From NCBI GenBank assembly GCA_963800235.1, contig CAWDAD010000001.1, positions 1,612,001-1,676,000 of the forward strand: a stretch of DNA of 64,000 nt, given 5' to 3'. The notes beneath the pieces are model-generated. The model did no database searches. It saw only the letters and a program-made list of their open reading frames with translations, and was not told where the DNA came from. Below, piece after piece: positions 57,046-64,000 of this stretch; the first letter of the stretch is position 1; the number at the start of each line of letters is the position of its first letter. The position numbers and the translations under genes were made by a program. Source of the DNA: CAVVNP01 sp963800235 (GTDB lineage Bacteria; Actinomycetota; Acidimicrobiia; Acidimicrobiales; Iamiaceae).

Positions 57046-58416
57046 CTACTCGTAGAACCACTTGTGGGCCCAGGGGTCGTTGGTGGCGATCTGGAACTGC
57101 TGGATGCGCTGGGTGAAGTCGGCGACGAGGTCGGCGTGGGCGGGGTCGTCGGCCAGGTTGTCGAGCTCGAGCGGGTCGGCGTCGAGGTCGTACAGCTCGA
57201 AGCGGGGACGGTGCAGGTACGACTCGACCGGGCGTGAGCCGAGCGCCAGGTCGTCGCGCTGCGTCGCCTGCCAGGTCGCCGAGCTGTAGAGGTCCGCCGC
57301 CGTCGGGTAGTCGAGCTTCCAGGCGATGTTGTAGAGGAACTTCCACCGCTTCGTCCGCAGCACCCGCATCGGGTAGTAGTTCGTGACCTGGTGGAAGCTG
57401 TGCGAGGCGAACACGTGGCCGCGGCCCGCCGCCCCGGGTTCGTCGAGGATCGGCACCAGGCTCTCGCCGAACATGTGCGCCGCCAGCTCGGGGGCGCCGG
57501 CCAGGTCGAGCACGGTCGGTGCCAGGTCGGCCCACGTCACCAGCGCTGACGCCACCGCCCCGGCGTTCGAGCGGCGCGGGTCACGGACGATCAGCGGCAG
57601 CGCCATGCCCGGCTCGTACAGGGTGGTCTTGGCCAGCGGGAACGCGGCGCCGTTGTCGGACAGGTACAGGATCACCGTGCGGTCGAGCACCCCGGCGGCG
57701 TCGAGGTGCTCGAGCAGCCGGCCGATGCCCCGGTCGAGGCGGGCGATCGACTGGTAGTACTCGGCCAGCTCGGCCCGGACCTCGGGGCAGTCGGGCAGGA
57801 ACGGCGGCACGATCACCTCGGCCGGGTCGAACCGCTTCTCGACGTCGCCGGGGAACGGCTCGGCCGGGTTGCCGAAGCTGTCGGGCCGCAGCGGGTGGTC
57901 CTCCCGGGCGCCGAGCCGGTGCGGGTCGTGCGAGCACCAGTACAGGAAGAACGGCTCGCCGCCGGCGACGAAGTCGGCGCAGCGGTCGGCCAGCCACCGG
58001 TCGTCGCGGTGGCGCAGGATCTCCTCGTCGGTCCCCCACTCGGGCGGGTCGAGCTCGAACGGGAACAGCTCGACCGGCCGGTAGTGCTGCTTGCCCATCC
58101 TCCCCGTCCGGTACCCGGCCTGGCGCAGCAGCGCCGGCAGCGTCCGCACGTGCCCGGCCATCGAGAAGTGGTGCGGCTCGTGCACCAGCCCGTAGGTGCG
58201 GTTGGTGTGGTTGTGCAGCCCCGTCAGGATCACCGACCGGCTGGCCGAGCACGACGCCGTCGTGCAGAAGGCGTTCTCGAACCGCAGGCCCTCGGCCGCC
58301 AACCGGTCGATGCTCGGCGTCGACACCACCGGGTTCCCGTAGCAGCCGACCGCCTCCCGCCCGTGGTCGTCGGCCACCAGCATCACCATGTTCGGCCGCC
58401 CGCCCCCGTCGCTCAC
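57046..58416 (-). CDS. Sulfatase, N-sulfoglucosamine sulfohydrolase (SGSH)-like
   Basis: This 456-residue sulfatase uses a formylglycine made from Cys56 in the motif CSASR (56-60, with the supporting S..LTG downstream). The metal-binding D-D is in VADDHGREAVGCYGNP near residue 16. The block LHNHTNRTYGLVHEPHHFSMAGHVRTLPALLRQAGYRTGRMGK is characteristic of the SGSH/heparan N-sulfatase branch, and the C-terminal Asp-Asn is in YLSDNGAAFP. There is no signal peptide, although relatives are often exported. The GTG at 58416 is uncertain by one codon. It is co-directional with the glycosidase gene at 58466, 49 bases upstream. Confidence 0.9.
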   Translation of the reverse strand: MSDGGGRPNMVMLVADDHGREAVGCYGNPVVSTPSIDRLAAEGLRFENAFCTTASCSASRSVILTGLHNHTNRTYGLVHEPHHFSMAGHVRTLPALLRQAGYRTGRMGKQHYRPVELFPFELDPPEWGTDEEILRHRDDRWLADRCADFVAGGEPFFLYWCSHDPHRLGAREDHPLRPDSFGNPAEPFPGDVEKRFDPAEVIVPPFLPDCPEVRAELAEYYQSIARLDRGIGRLLEHLDAAGVLDRTVILYLSDNGAAFPLAKTTLYEPGMALPLIVRDPRRSNAGAVASALVTWADLAPTVLDLAGAPELAAHMFGESLVPILDEPGAAGRGHVFASHSFHQVTNYYPMRVLRTKRWKFLYNIAWKLDYPTAADLYSSATWQATQRDDLALGSRPVESYLHRPRFELYDLDADPLELDNLADDPAHADLVADFTQRIQQFQIATNDPWAHKWFYE

Positions 58417-58465
58417 CACCGGCTCAGGGTGGCACAGGGGACGACCGCCGCCGGCGTGACGTCGG

Positions 58466-59782
58466 TCAGTCGCCCAGCAGGTCGAGGACGAGGGCGGCGG
58501 TCCAGGAGAAGTCGTCGGCGCCGAGCGGCGAACCGTCGAGGGAAGAGAAGTACTCGGCGAAACCGGACCGCGCCACCAGCTCCAGCGTCCGGGCCGCAAG
58601 GGCCTCGGCGTCCTGGTCGGCGCCGACGGCACGCAGGGCTTGGACGACGAGCCAGTTGGTGTTCACCCACGTCGGGCCCTTCCAGTAGCGGCGAGGCTCG
58701 AAGGCGTCGGCGTCGATCGGCACCGACGGGATCGGGAAGGCCGGCGACCACCGCGGCTCGGCCAGCGAGCGTCGCAACCGGTCGACGCGATCCTGGCGAT
58801 CGGACGCCCCGAGGGCGACGAAGGAGGCCACCGTCGGCGGGCCGACGAGCTCCACGGTGCGGGCATCGCCCGCCAGGTAGGCGCCGTCGGCCTCGCTCCA
58901 CAGCCGCTCCAGCGCAGTTCGCGTCGCCGCTGAGCGCTCGGCCAGCTCGTCGTCGACCGGCAACCCGGCCTCCGCCGCCAACTCGGCCAGGATCGGTCCC
59001 GCGGTCGCCAGCACCGCGTTGAACGAGACGTCGTGCACCAGCGGGCAGGTCTCCGGCAGGGCGCGGGCGTCGAACCGGTGCCGGCGGAGGCGGACGGCCA
59101 GCGCCAGCATGCGCAGCCCGTCGTCGTCGCTGGAGCGCTCGCCGGCCGGGATGAAGCGGGTGTCGCGCCGGAGCCGTCGGCCCAGGCTCGTGACGTGGAG
59201 CGCCCGCAGGATTCGCACCAGGCGGTCGTCGGCGCCCGCCAGGATCCGCATCCACGGCGGCGAGGTGTCGAGCCCGCACTCCCACGGGTGGACGAGGGCC
59301 ACCAGCCCCGACCCGTCCAGGTCGCGCTCGCGGTACAGCCAGCGGTGGTGGTCGACGATCCGGGGGACGACCTCGGCCAGGAACGCCGTCCGGTCGGCGG
59401 CCCCGAGGCGCCGGGCCACCGCCTGCGAGGCGACGGCCAGCACCGGCGGCTGGGTGACGCAGGAGGTGTCGACCGCTCGGGGCGCCCGCGGGTCACGCCG
59501 CGACGCCCACAGGTACCGGCCCACCACATCGGACCGCCCGGGCCCGAAGACCATGTGCGGCACCATCCCGTTCGACCACTGCCCGCGCAGCAGCGCCCGC
59601 AGCTCGCCGGCCGCCCGTACCGGATCGGTGCGGGCCAGCCCGATGGCCACGAAGCACGAGTCCCAGAGCCACTGGTGCGGGTAGACGCCCGGCGCCGGGA
59701 TCGTCCACCCCCGCTCGCCGTTCTGGGCCAGCACCCGCTCGGCCCGCTGCCGCAGGTCCGACGGCTCGCCTGCCCTGCGCAT
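58466..59782 (-). CDS. GH63/MGH1-like alpha/alpha-barrel glycosidase
   Basis: This 438-residue protein forms an (alpha/alpha)6 barrel of the MGH1/trehalase-like group: GVYPHQWLWDSCFVAIGLARTDPVRAAGELRALLRGQWSNGMVPHMVFGPG, a late RYWKGPTWVNTNWLVVQALRAVG and an EYFSSLDGSPLGADDFSWTAALVLDLL ending. The W-D-S and F-S-W-T blocks carry the likely catalytic acids. Related enzymes hydrolyse glucosyl- or mannosyl-glycerate and glycogen-like substrates. The ATG at 59782 is followed by 20 polar residues. It is divergent from the fusion protein at 59899, separated by 116 bases. Confidence 0.86.
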   Translation of the reverse strand: MRRAGEPSDLRQRAERVLAQNGERGWTIPAPGVYPHQWLWDSCFVAIGLARTDPVRAAGELRALLRGQWSNGMVPHMVFGPGRSDVVGRYLWASRRDPRAPRAVDTSCVTQPPVLAVASQAVARRLGAADRTAFLAEVVPRIVDHHRWLYRERDLDGSGLVALVHPWECGLDTSPPWMRILAGADDRLVRILRALHVTSLGRRLRRDTRFIPAGERSSDDDGLRMLALAVRLRRHRFDARALPETCPLVHDVSFNAVLATAGPILAELAAEAGLPVDDELAERSAATRTALERLWSEADGAYLAGDARTVELVGPPTVASFVALGASDRQDRVDRLRRSLAEPRWSPAFPIPSVPIDADAFEPRRYWKGPTWVNTNWLVVQALRAVGADQDAEALAARTLELVARSGFAEYFSSLDGSPLGADDFSWTAALVLDLLGD

Positions 59783-59898
59783 CCCGGGATCGTACGGAGG
59801 TCCGTGGCACCGCCGGTGCCGCGGGGACGGCCCGTGCCGACCCCCTAGCGTCGATGCCGGCCACCGCCGGCGACGCGGACCACGACAGGGAGCAGGGC

Positions 59899-61614
59899 AT
59901 GGAGTTCGGGGATCCACGCATCGACGACGGGCAGGTCGAGGTCGAGCCATGGTTCGCGGTGTGGTCCGACGACGGGACCTGGGCCGGGCAGGCCGAGCGC
60001 CAGCAGGCGTTGACCGAGCGCATCGGCGCCACCTTCGGCGACCGGGCGTTCGTGGCCGTCGGCGCCGACGTCGTACCCGACGAGCTGCACCTCGGCGCCC
60101 GCAGCTACATCGCCACCGGCTGCCAGATCCGCGACCGGCTCACCGTCGGCGACGACACCTCGCTCAACCCCCACGTCACCTGCGCCGGCACCGTCACCAT
60201 CGGCAACGGCGTGCGCATCGCCTCCCACGCCGCCCTCTACGGCTTCAACCACACCTTCGACGACCTCGACCAGCCGATCTGGATCCAGCCGCTCACCGTC
60301 GAGGGCATCGTGGTCGAGGACGACGTCTGGATCGGCACCCACGTGGTCGTCTGCGACGGCGTCACCATCGGGTCCCACAGCGTCGCCGCCGCCGGCGCGG
60401 TCGTCACCCGCGACGTGCCGCCGTGGTCGGTGGTGGCCGGCGTGCCGGCCCGGGTCATCCGCGACCGCCGTGATCCCCAGCCGGGTACGGGCGGCGCCAC
60501 CGGAGGCGATGGCGGGGCGAGAAGCGGCGGCCGGCGGCGGTGGCCCGCGCTCGACCGCTTCGACGCTCTCGTCGCCGAGCAGTGGCCCGACGTCGTGGCC
60601 CGCTGCGCGGCCGCCGGCGAGGAGCCGTTCGGGTACGTCGACCGCCCTGGCGCGCCGCCCACCACCCGGGCCCGGTGCGACGCCGTCGAGATCGCCGCCG
60701 CCTGCAAGGGACTCGACGACCTGCCCGGCGAGCGCGCGGACTGGATCGAGCACCTGCAGGCACTGCAGGACCCCACGACCGGGCTGTTCCCCGACCCCGC
60801 CGAGGGCATCCCTGACGACCCGCTCGAGCTGCGCCTCGCCGCGGAGTACCACCACTACGGCGTGCTGTCGGTCGGCTACGCCCTCGAGGTCCTGGGCAGC
60901 GGTCCGGCCCATCCGGTGCACGTGGTCGAGGACCTGGCCGACGACGAGCTGCTCCGCCGCCTCGACGCCCTCCCCTGGGCCGACCTGGCCTGGCCGGCCG
61001 GCTCGTGGGTCGACTTCCTCGGCACCGCCACCTACCTGAACCGCCGCCACCACGGCTCGACCCGGCGGCTCGAGGCGCTGTTCGGCTGGTTGCAGACCCG
61101 CCAGGACCGGCGTTCCGGCATGTGGGGCCGGCCGAACGACGCCTGGGGCTGGCTCATGCCGGTCAACGGCTTCTACCGCCTGACTCGGGGCACCTACGCC
61201 CAGTTCGGCGAGCCGCTCCCCCGCCCCGAGGGCGTCGTCGACACCGTCGTCGCCCACGCCCGCGACCACCGGTGGTTCGTCGACCGGCACCGCAACGCCT
61301 GCAACGTCCTCGACGTCGTCCACCCGCTGTGGCTGTGCCTGCGCCAGGTCGACCACCGGCGGGCCGAGCTCCGGAACCACCTCGCCGCCGTGCTCGACGA
61401 GGCGGTCGGCCGCTGGGTCGACGGCGCCGGCTTCGGCTTCGCCGGACCGGGCGAGCCCGGCGGCAACGACGAGCCGGGCCTGCAGGGCACCGAGATGTGG
61501 CTCTCGATCATCTGGCTGGCCGCCGACGCCCTCGGCGAATCGGCCGGCCTGTCCTGGCGGCCACGAGGCGTGCACCGCCCCGACCCCGCCGACTCGCTCA
61601 CCGTCATGCCCTGA
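59899..61614 (+). CDS. Fusion: hexapeptide-repeat acyltransferase plus alpha/alpha-barrel domain
   Basis: This 571-residue protein joins two unrelated modules. Residues about 40-190 form a left-handed beta-helix acyltransferase with stacked hexapeptides (TGCQIRDRLTVGDDTSLNPHVTCAGTVTIGNGVRIASHAALYGFNHTFDD, DDVWIGTHVVVCDGVTIGSHSVAAAGAVVTRDVPPWSVVAGVPARVIRDR). After a glycine/arginine linker (about 196-214), residues 215-571 are helical and toroid-like (LDRFDALVAEQWPDVVARC, ADWIEHLQALQDPTTGLFPDP, YHHYGVLSVGYALEVLG, EMWLSIIWLAADALG). It could acetylate a sugar that the second domain recognises. The ATG at 59899 has AGGGAG; an in-frame ATG at 59854 is the alternative. Confidence 0.82.
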   Translation: MEFGDPRIDDGQVEVEPWFAVWSDDGTWAGQAERQQALTERIGATFGDRAFVAVGADVVPDELHLGARSYIATGCQIRDRLTVGDDTSLNPHVTCAGTVTIGNGVRIASHAALYGFNHTFDDLDQPIWIQPLTVEGIVVEDDVWIGTHVVVCDGVTIGSHSVAAAGAVVTRDVPPWSVVAGVPARVIRDRRDPQPGTGGATGGDGGARSGGRRRWPALDRFDALVAEQWPDVVARCAAAGEEPFGYVDRPGAPPTTRARCDAVEIAAACKGLDDLPGERADWIEHLQALQDPTTGLFPDPAEGIPDDPLELRLAAEYHHYGVLSVGYALEVLGSGPAHPVHVVEDLADDELLRRLDALPWADLAWPAGSWVDFLGTATYLNRRHHGSTRRLEALFGWLQTRQDRRSGMWGRPNDAWGWLMPVNGFYRLTRGTYAQFGEPLPRPEGVVDTVVAHARDHRWFVDRHRNACNVLDVVHPLWLCLRQVDHRRAELRNHLAAVLDEAVGRWVDGAGFGFAGPGEPGGNDEPGLQGTEMWLSIIWLAADALGESAGLSWRPRGVHRPDPADSLTVMP

Positions 61615-61654
61615 CGACACGACCCGCCGGCCAGGGGCGAGGCCCGCTCGGGTG

Positions 61655-61668
61655 CCTGGTGCACCAGG
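61655..61668. promoter_or_regulatory. 14-base perfect palindrome CCTGGTGCACCAGG
   Basis: It lies 41 bases after the fusion-protein stop and 69 bases upstream of the small gene at 61737. Operator or terminator cannot be separated by eye. Confidence 0.4.
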
Positions 61669-61736
61669 ATGCTCCGTGGCGCTGGGGGCTCGACCGAGCG
61701 CGCCGACCCACCAGCACCGACACGAGGAGACCACCG

Positions 61737-62021
61737 ATGACCTACCTGATCACCCACTTCTTCGAGGGCGGCACCCAGGAGCAGTACGACGCCGTCGTCG
61801 CCAAGGCCCACCCGTCCGACGGAAGCCTGCCGCCCGGCCAGCTCCACCACTTCGCCGGACCGACCGACGGCGGCTTCCTCGTGGTGGCCGTGTGGGAGAA
61901 CAAGGCGCAGAACGACGAGTTCGGGGAGCAGGTCCTGCTCCCCGCCATCACCTCGACCGAAGACGCGCTACCACCGCCGCAGGAGCGCGCCGCCGAGGTC
62001 ACCAACCAGGTGAGCACCTGA
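61737..62021 (+). CDS. Small ABM-like (dimeric alpha-beta barrel) protein
   Basis: This 94-residue protein fits the antibiotic-biosynthesis-monooxygenase-like fold: YLITHFFEGGTQEQYDAVVAKAHPSDGSLPPGQLHHFAGPTDGGFLVVAVWENKAQNDEFGEQVLLPAI, then an acidic C-terminal tail. Function unassigned; such proteins are frequent in actinobacteria. The ATG at 61737 follows GAGGAG. Confidence 0.82.
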   Translation: MTYLITHFFEGGTQEQYDAVVAKAHPSDGSLPPGQLHHFAGPTDGGFLVVAVWENKAQNDEFGEQVLLPAITSTEDALPPPQERAAEVTNQVST

Positions 62022-62058
62022 CCCGACCCGGGCCGCTCTGGGTCGCCCCGGGCCGCCG

Positions 62059-63411
62059 CTACCGGTCCCGCAGGGCGCGACGGCCCTGCCAGAGGATCCA
62101 GGCGGCCCGGTCGTCGGACGTCTCGAAGCCGAAGGTGGCGGTGCGGACCGTCCCCAGGTTGTCGAGGGTGACGACGGCGTCGGGGGCGACGAAGCCGCAG
62201 GTCACCGGTGGATCGGCCGGGGGGCGCCACCCGTCGGGGACGTCCTCCCGCTGCGAGGAGGCGACCACCAGCGTGTCCGGCGCGTCGCCCTCGGTCACGG
62301 TCAGGTCGGCGAAGGGGTGCAGGTACCGACCGACGAACCGGGAGCGGTCGACGTGCACCGACGGGTCGGGCTCGGGGTCGCGCTCGGCCAGCCGGGCGCA
62401 CCGCTCGAGGGTCCACCGGCGGATCGCCTGGTTCACGACCGCGCCGTTGGTGGCGTTGCACAGCGACACCACCGCCAGGTCGCGCTCCGGCACGATCACC
62501 AGGTCGCTCAGGTAGCCGACGGTCAGCCCGCCGTGGCCCATGGTCGTGGCTCCGTCGACCTCGCCCACGTGCCAGTCGAGGGCGATCGACTCCCACCGGT
62601 CGGCGGTCACCACCGGGGTGTGCAGCCGGTCGAGCGACTCCTGGGAGAGCAGCCGGGTGCCGTCGTCGGCGACGCCGGTCCGCTGGAACCGGCACCACGC
62701 CAGCAGGTGCTCGACCGAGGCGATCAGCCCGGCGGCGGCCCGGTCCGTGGGGCCCATCTCCCACCCGGGCTGCCACCCGGCGTTGCGCAGGACCCGGGCG
62801 GTGCCATCCAGCACCCAGTGGGGGGCGAACACGGAATGGGTGATGGCCCGGTCGGCGGTGAAGGTGGCGGTCCGCATGCCCAGCGGCCGCAGCAGCCGGT
62901 CGGTCACGAACCGGTCGAACGACTGCCCCGACACCGCTTCGATCACCGCCCCGGCGATCGAGAAGCCGGCGTTGCTGTAGCTGAACCCCTCGCCGGGCGG
63001 GAACAGCCGCCGGGCATCGGCCAGCGACCCCAGGTCGTCGCTGCGACCGACGAAGAGGTGGTCGCCGTCGAAGCCGACCTGGTGGCTCAGGGTGTGCTCG
63101 ACGGTGATCTCGTCGAACGGCAGCCCGGTCTCCGGACCCAGGTGGGGCAGGTGCCGCGAGATGGGGTCGTCGAAGGCCACCTCGCCCTGCTCGACCAGCA
63201 GCGCCACCGCCGCGCCGGTGAAGGTCTTCGTGATCGAGGCGACCTGGGTCAAGGTGTCCGGGCCGACCGGCAGCGGGTGCTCGACGTTGGTCACACCGTG
63301 GGTCACCACGTGGGAGCGGCCGCCGTCGAGCACCCCGACGGCGACCCCGGGGACGCCGTGCTCGGCCGCCGTCGCCGCCACCACCTCGGCCAGGTCGTCC
63401 TCGAAGCCCAT
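62059..63411 (-). CDS. Class C beta-lactamase-like serine hydrolase (second copy)
   Basis: This 450-residue hydrolase has S-x-x-K (Ser59-I-T-Lys62 in ASITKTF), Y-x-N (Tyr145-Ser-Asn147 in FSYSNAGFSIAG) and HGG (GHGGLTVGY), so all three catalytic motifs are intact. No signal peptide. The C-terminal part (about 350-450) is a beta-rich extension. It starts 10 bases from the thioesterase gene, in the same direction, and is likely co-transcribed. An esterase or amidase role is more probable than a lactamase. Confidence 0.9.
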   Translation of the reverse strand: MGFEDDLAEVVAATAAEHGVPGVAVGVLDGGRSHVVTHGVTNVEHPLPVGPDTLTQVASITKTFTGAAVALLVEQGEVAFDDPISRHLPHLGPETGLPFDEITVEHTLSHQVGFDGDHLFVGRSDDLGSLADARRLFPPGEGFSYSNAGFSIAGAVIEAVSGQSFDRFVTDRLLRPLGMRTATFTADRAITHSVFAPHWVLDGTARVLRNAGWQPGWEMGPTDRAAAGLIASVEHLLAWCRFQRTGVADDGTRLLSQESLDRLHTPVVTADRWESIALDWHVGEVDGATTMGHGGLTVGYLSDLVIVPERDLAVVSLCNATNGAVVNQAIRRWTLERCARLAERDPEPDPSVHVDRSRFVGRYLHPFADLTVTEGDAPDTLVVASSQREDVPDGWRPPADPPVTCGFVAPDAVVTLDNLGTVRTATFGFETSDDRAAWILWQGRRALRDR

Positions 63412-63421
63412 GGGCGTGACG

Positions 63422-64000
63422 CTACGGCGGTGGGAGGGCGCCGCTCGGCGGAGCGCCGCCCGCCTCGGCGGCCCCTCGGCGCCGCAGCATGGCGGCGATG
63501 TCGAACAGCTTGGCGGTCTGCGAGCTGGTGGCCAGCAGGGTGCCGTCGGGGCTCCAGAGGTGGCCGACGCCGTACCCGTAGCCGTCGACGGCGGCGTGGG
63601 CCTGCAGGTCGAGCAGCACCCACTCGGTGTCGACCAGCCGGGCGATGCGGATCGAGTTGTCGAGGCTGGTGCCCGCTCCGACCGCCCCGGCCGCCCGGCA
63701 CACGGCCAGCGGCACCATGTCGCCCAGGAACCCGAGCTTGGCCGCCGTCGTCGCCGTCTCGTCGAGGACCCGGGCCCAGAGCAGCACCTGGCCGCCGACA
63801 CCCGGCACCGCTCCGCGGCCGGCGGGGTTCCCCGGTTGCCTGCCCGTCGCACCGACGCCGCCGTCGTCGGCCCGTTCGACCGGCTCGTCCTCGATGCGGA
63901 GCGCCTCGCGGTAGTCGGTCATCCGGTGGTGCCCGGCTCGGCTCATCGCCTCGGCCATGACCCCGCCGGGCCCGAGGTGCGGCGGGCACTCCTCGGGCGG
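63422..64000 (-). CDS. Acyl-CoA thioesterase-like protein (TesB-type; partial, 5' end outside window)
   Basis: The reading frame runs unbroken from 63422 to the right edge (193 codons), with the true start beyond it. The visible part begins PPEECPPHLGPGGVMAEAM, then RALR-like DYREALRIE, and has a thioesterase II C-terminal half: QVLLWARVLDETATTAAKLGFLGDMVPLAVCRAAGAVGAGTSLDNSIRIARLVDTEWVLLDLQAHAAVDGYGYGVGHLWSPDGTLLATSSQTAKL. Such enzymes hydrolyse acyl-CoA; mycobacterial relatives have the same N-terminal prolines. The stop is followed at 10 bases by the serine hydrolase start. Confidence 0.82.
   Translation of the reverse strand, partial: PPEECPPHLGPGGVMAEAMSRAGHHRMTDYREALRIEDEPVERADDGGVGATGRQPGNPAGRGAVPGVGGQVLLWARVLDETATTAAKLGFLGDMVPLAVCRAAGAVGAGTSLDNSIRIARLVDTEWVLLDLQAHAAVDGYGYGVGHLWSPDGTLLATSSQTAKLFDIAAMLRRRGAAEAGGAPPSGALPPP

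Noticed and set aside
1..64000. CRISPR arrays, tRNA/rRNA genes, insertion sequences
   Set aside because: No regularly spaced repeats, no CCA-ended cloverleaf-like segments and no transposase-like or integrase-like protein were seen in any gap or frame.

Overview
The window is a stretch of very GC-rich DNA (low seventies percent G+C by eye) with frequent GTG starts, stop-start overlaps of the GTGA/ATGA type, F420-type oxidoreductases, many TetR regulators, LmeA-like (DUF2993) and AMIN-like lipoproteins, and many acyl-CoA and steroid-type catabolic enzymes. This points to an actinobacterium. The mixture resembles Acidimicrobiia (Iamia/Ilumatobacter-like) or a mycobacterial relative, but that placement is inference, because no rRNA or other marker gene is present.

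Layout. 0-9.9 kb: housekeeping, signalling and regulatory genes (XRE/MmyB-type regulator, ECF sigma factor with a divergent zinc anti-sigma factor, a lipoprotein cytochrome c, a back-to-back class III nucleotide cyclase and PAS-GGDEF protein, an LLM F420 oxidoreductase, a UBP zinc finger and a TetR regulator). 10-17.7 kb: Baeyer-Villiger/FMO-type monooxygenase, SCP-x-type thiolase, secreted arylsulfotransferase, P450 plus amidohydrolase operon, AMIN-like lipoprotein. 17.7-29.1 kb: TetR-ECH-ACAD-TPP-like operon divergent from a FadD3-like ligase; a LmeA-like protein; a CaiB-type CoA transferase; then a KshA-like Rieske oxygenase/VOC/EthD operon divergent from its own TetR. 29.2-38.8 kb: a nine-gene, translationally coupled minus-strand operon (cytosolic substrate-binding-protein-like protein, NIPSNAP-like protein, double hot-dog dehydratase, three crotonases, an acyl-CoA dehydrogenase, an acyl-CoA ligase and an SDR), divergent from a second amidohydrolase. 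40.3-48.7 kb: acyl-CoA ligase, aldehyde dehydrogenase, two SDRs, an FAD aromatic hydroxylase and a type I extradiol dioxygenase with a TetR regulator. 48.8-64 kb: PPOX protein, SWIM-SNF2 helicase, 2TM/PadR pair, P-loop kinase, two class C beta-lactamase-like hydrolases, an HNH endonuclease of atypical composition, and a sugar-related group (SGSH-like sulfatase, GH63/MGH1-like glycosidase, an acyltransferase-glycosidase-like fusion). Genes run off both edges.

How the parts work together. The centre reads as a polycyclic or branched-ring (steroid- or terpenoid-like) catabolic island: ring hydroxylation (KshA-like Rieske oxygenase, P450, FMO), aromatic hydroxylation and meta-cleavage (FAD hydroxylase plus extradiol enzyme), CoA activation (three ligases and a CoA transferase), beta-oxidation-like steps (two ACADs, four crotonases, dehydratase, SDRs, thiolase) and two amidohydrolases. 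Four promoters spread over 26 kb carry the same palindrome, GAAC-N3/4-GTTC, which suggests one TetR regulon. A second palindrome (CTGATCAGCTGATCAG, three copies) marks autoregulation of the extradiol cluster, and a third (TCGTTACCGnnnGTAAC, two copies 50 kb apart) links a PadR gene to a ferritin-like hydrolase.

Two families of sequence-conserved intergenic hairpins, one with three copies and one with two, lie just behind plus-strand stop codons. One pair brackets the arylsulfotransferase gene and another brackets the SNF2 helicase gene. I saw no CRISPR array, insertion sequence, rRNA or tRNA gene.
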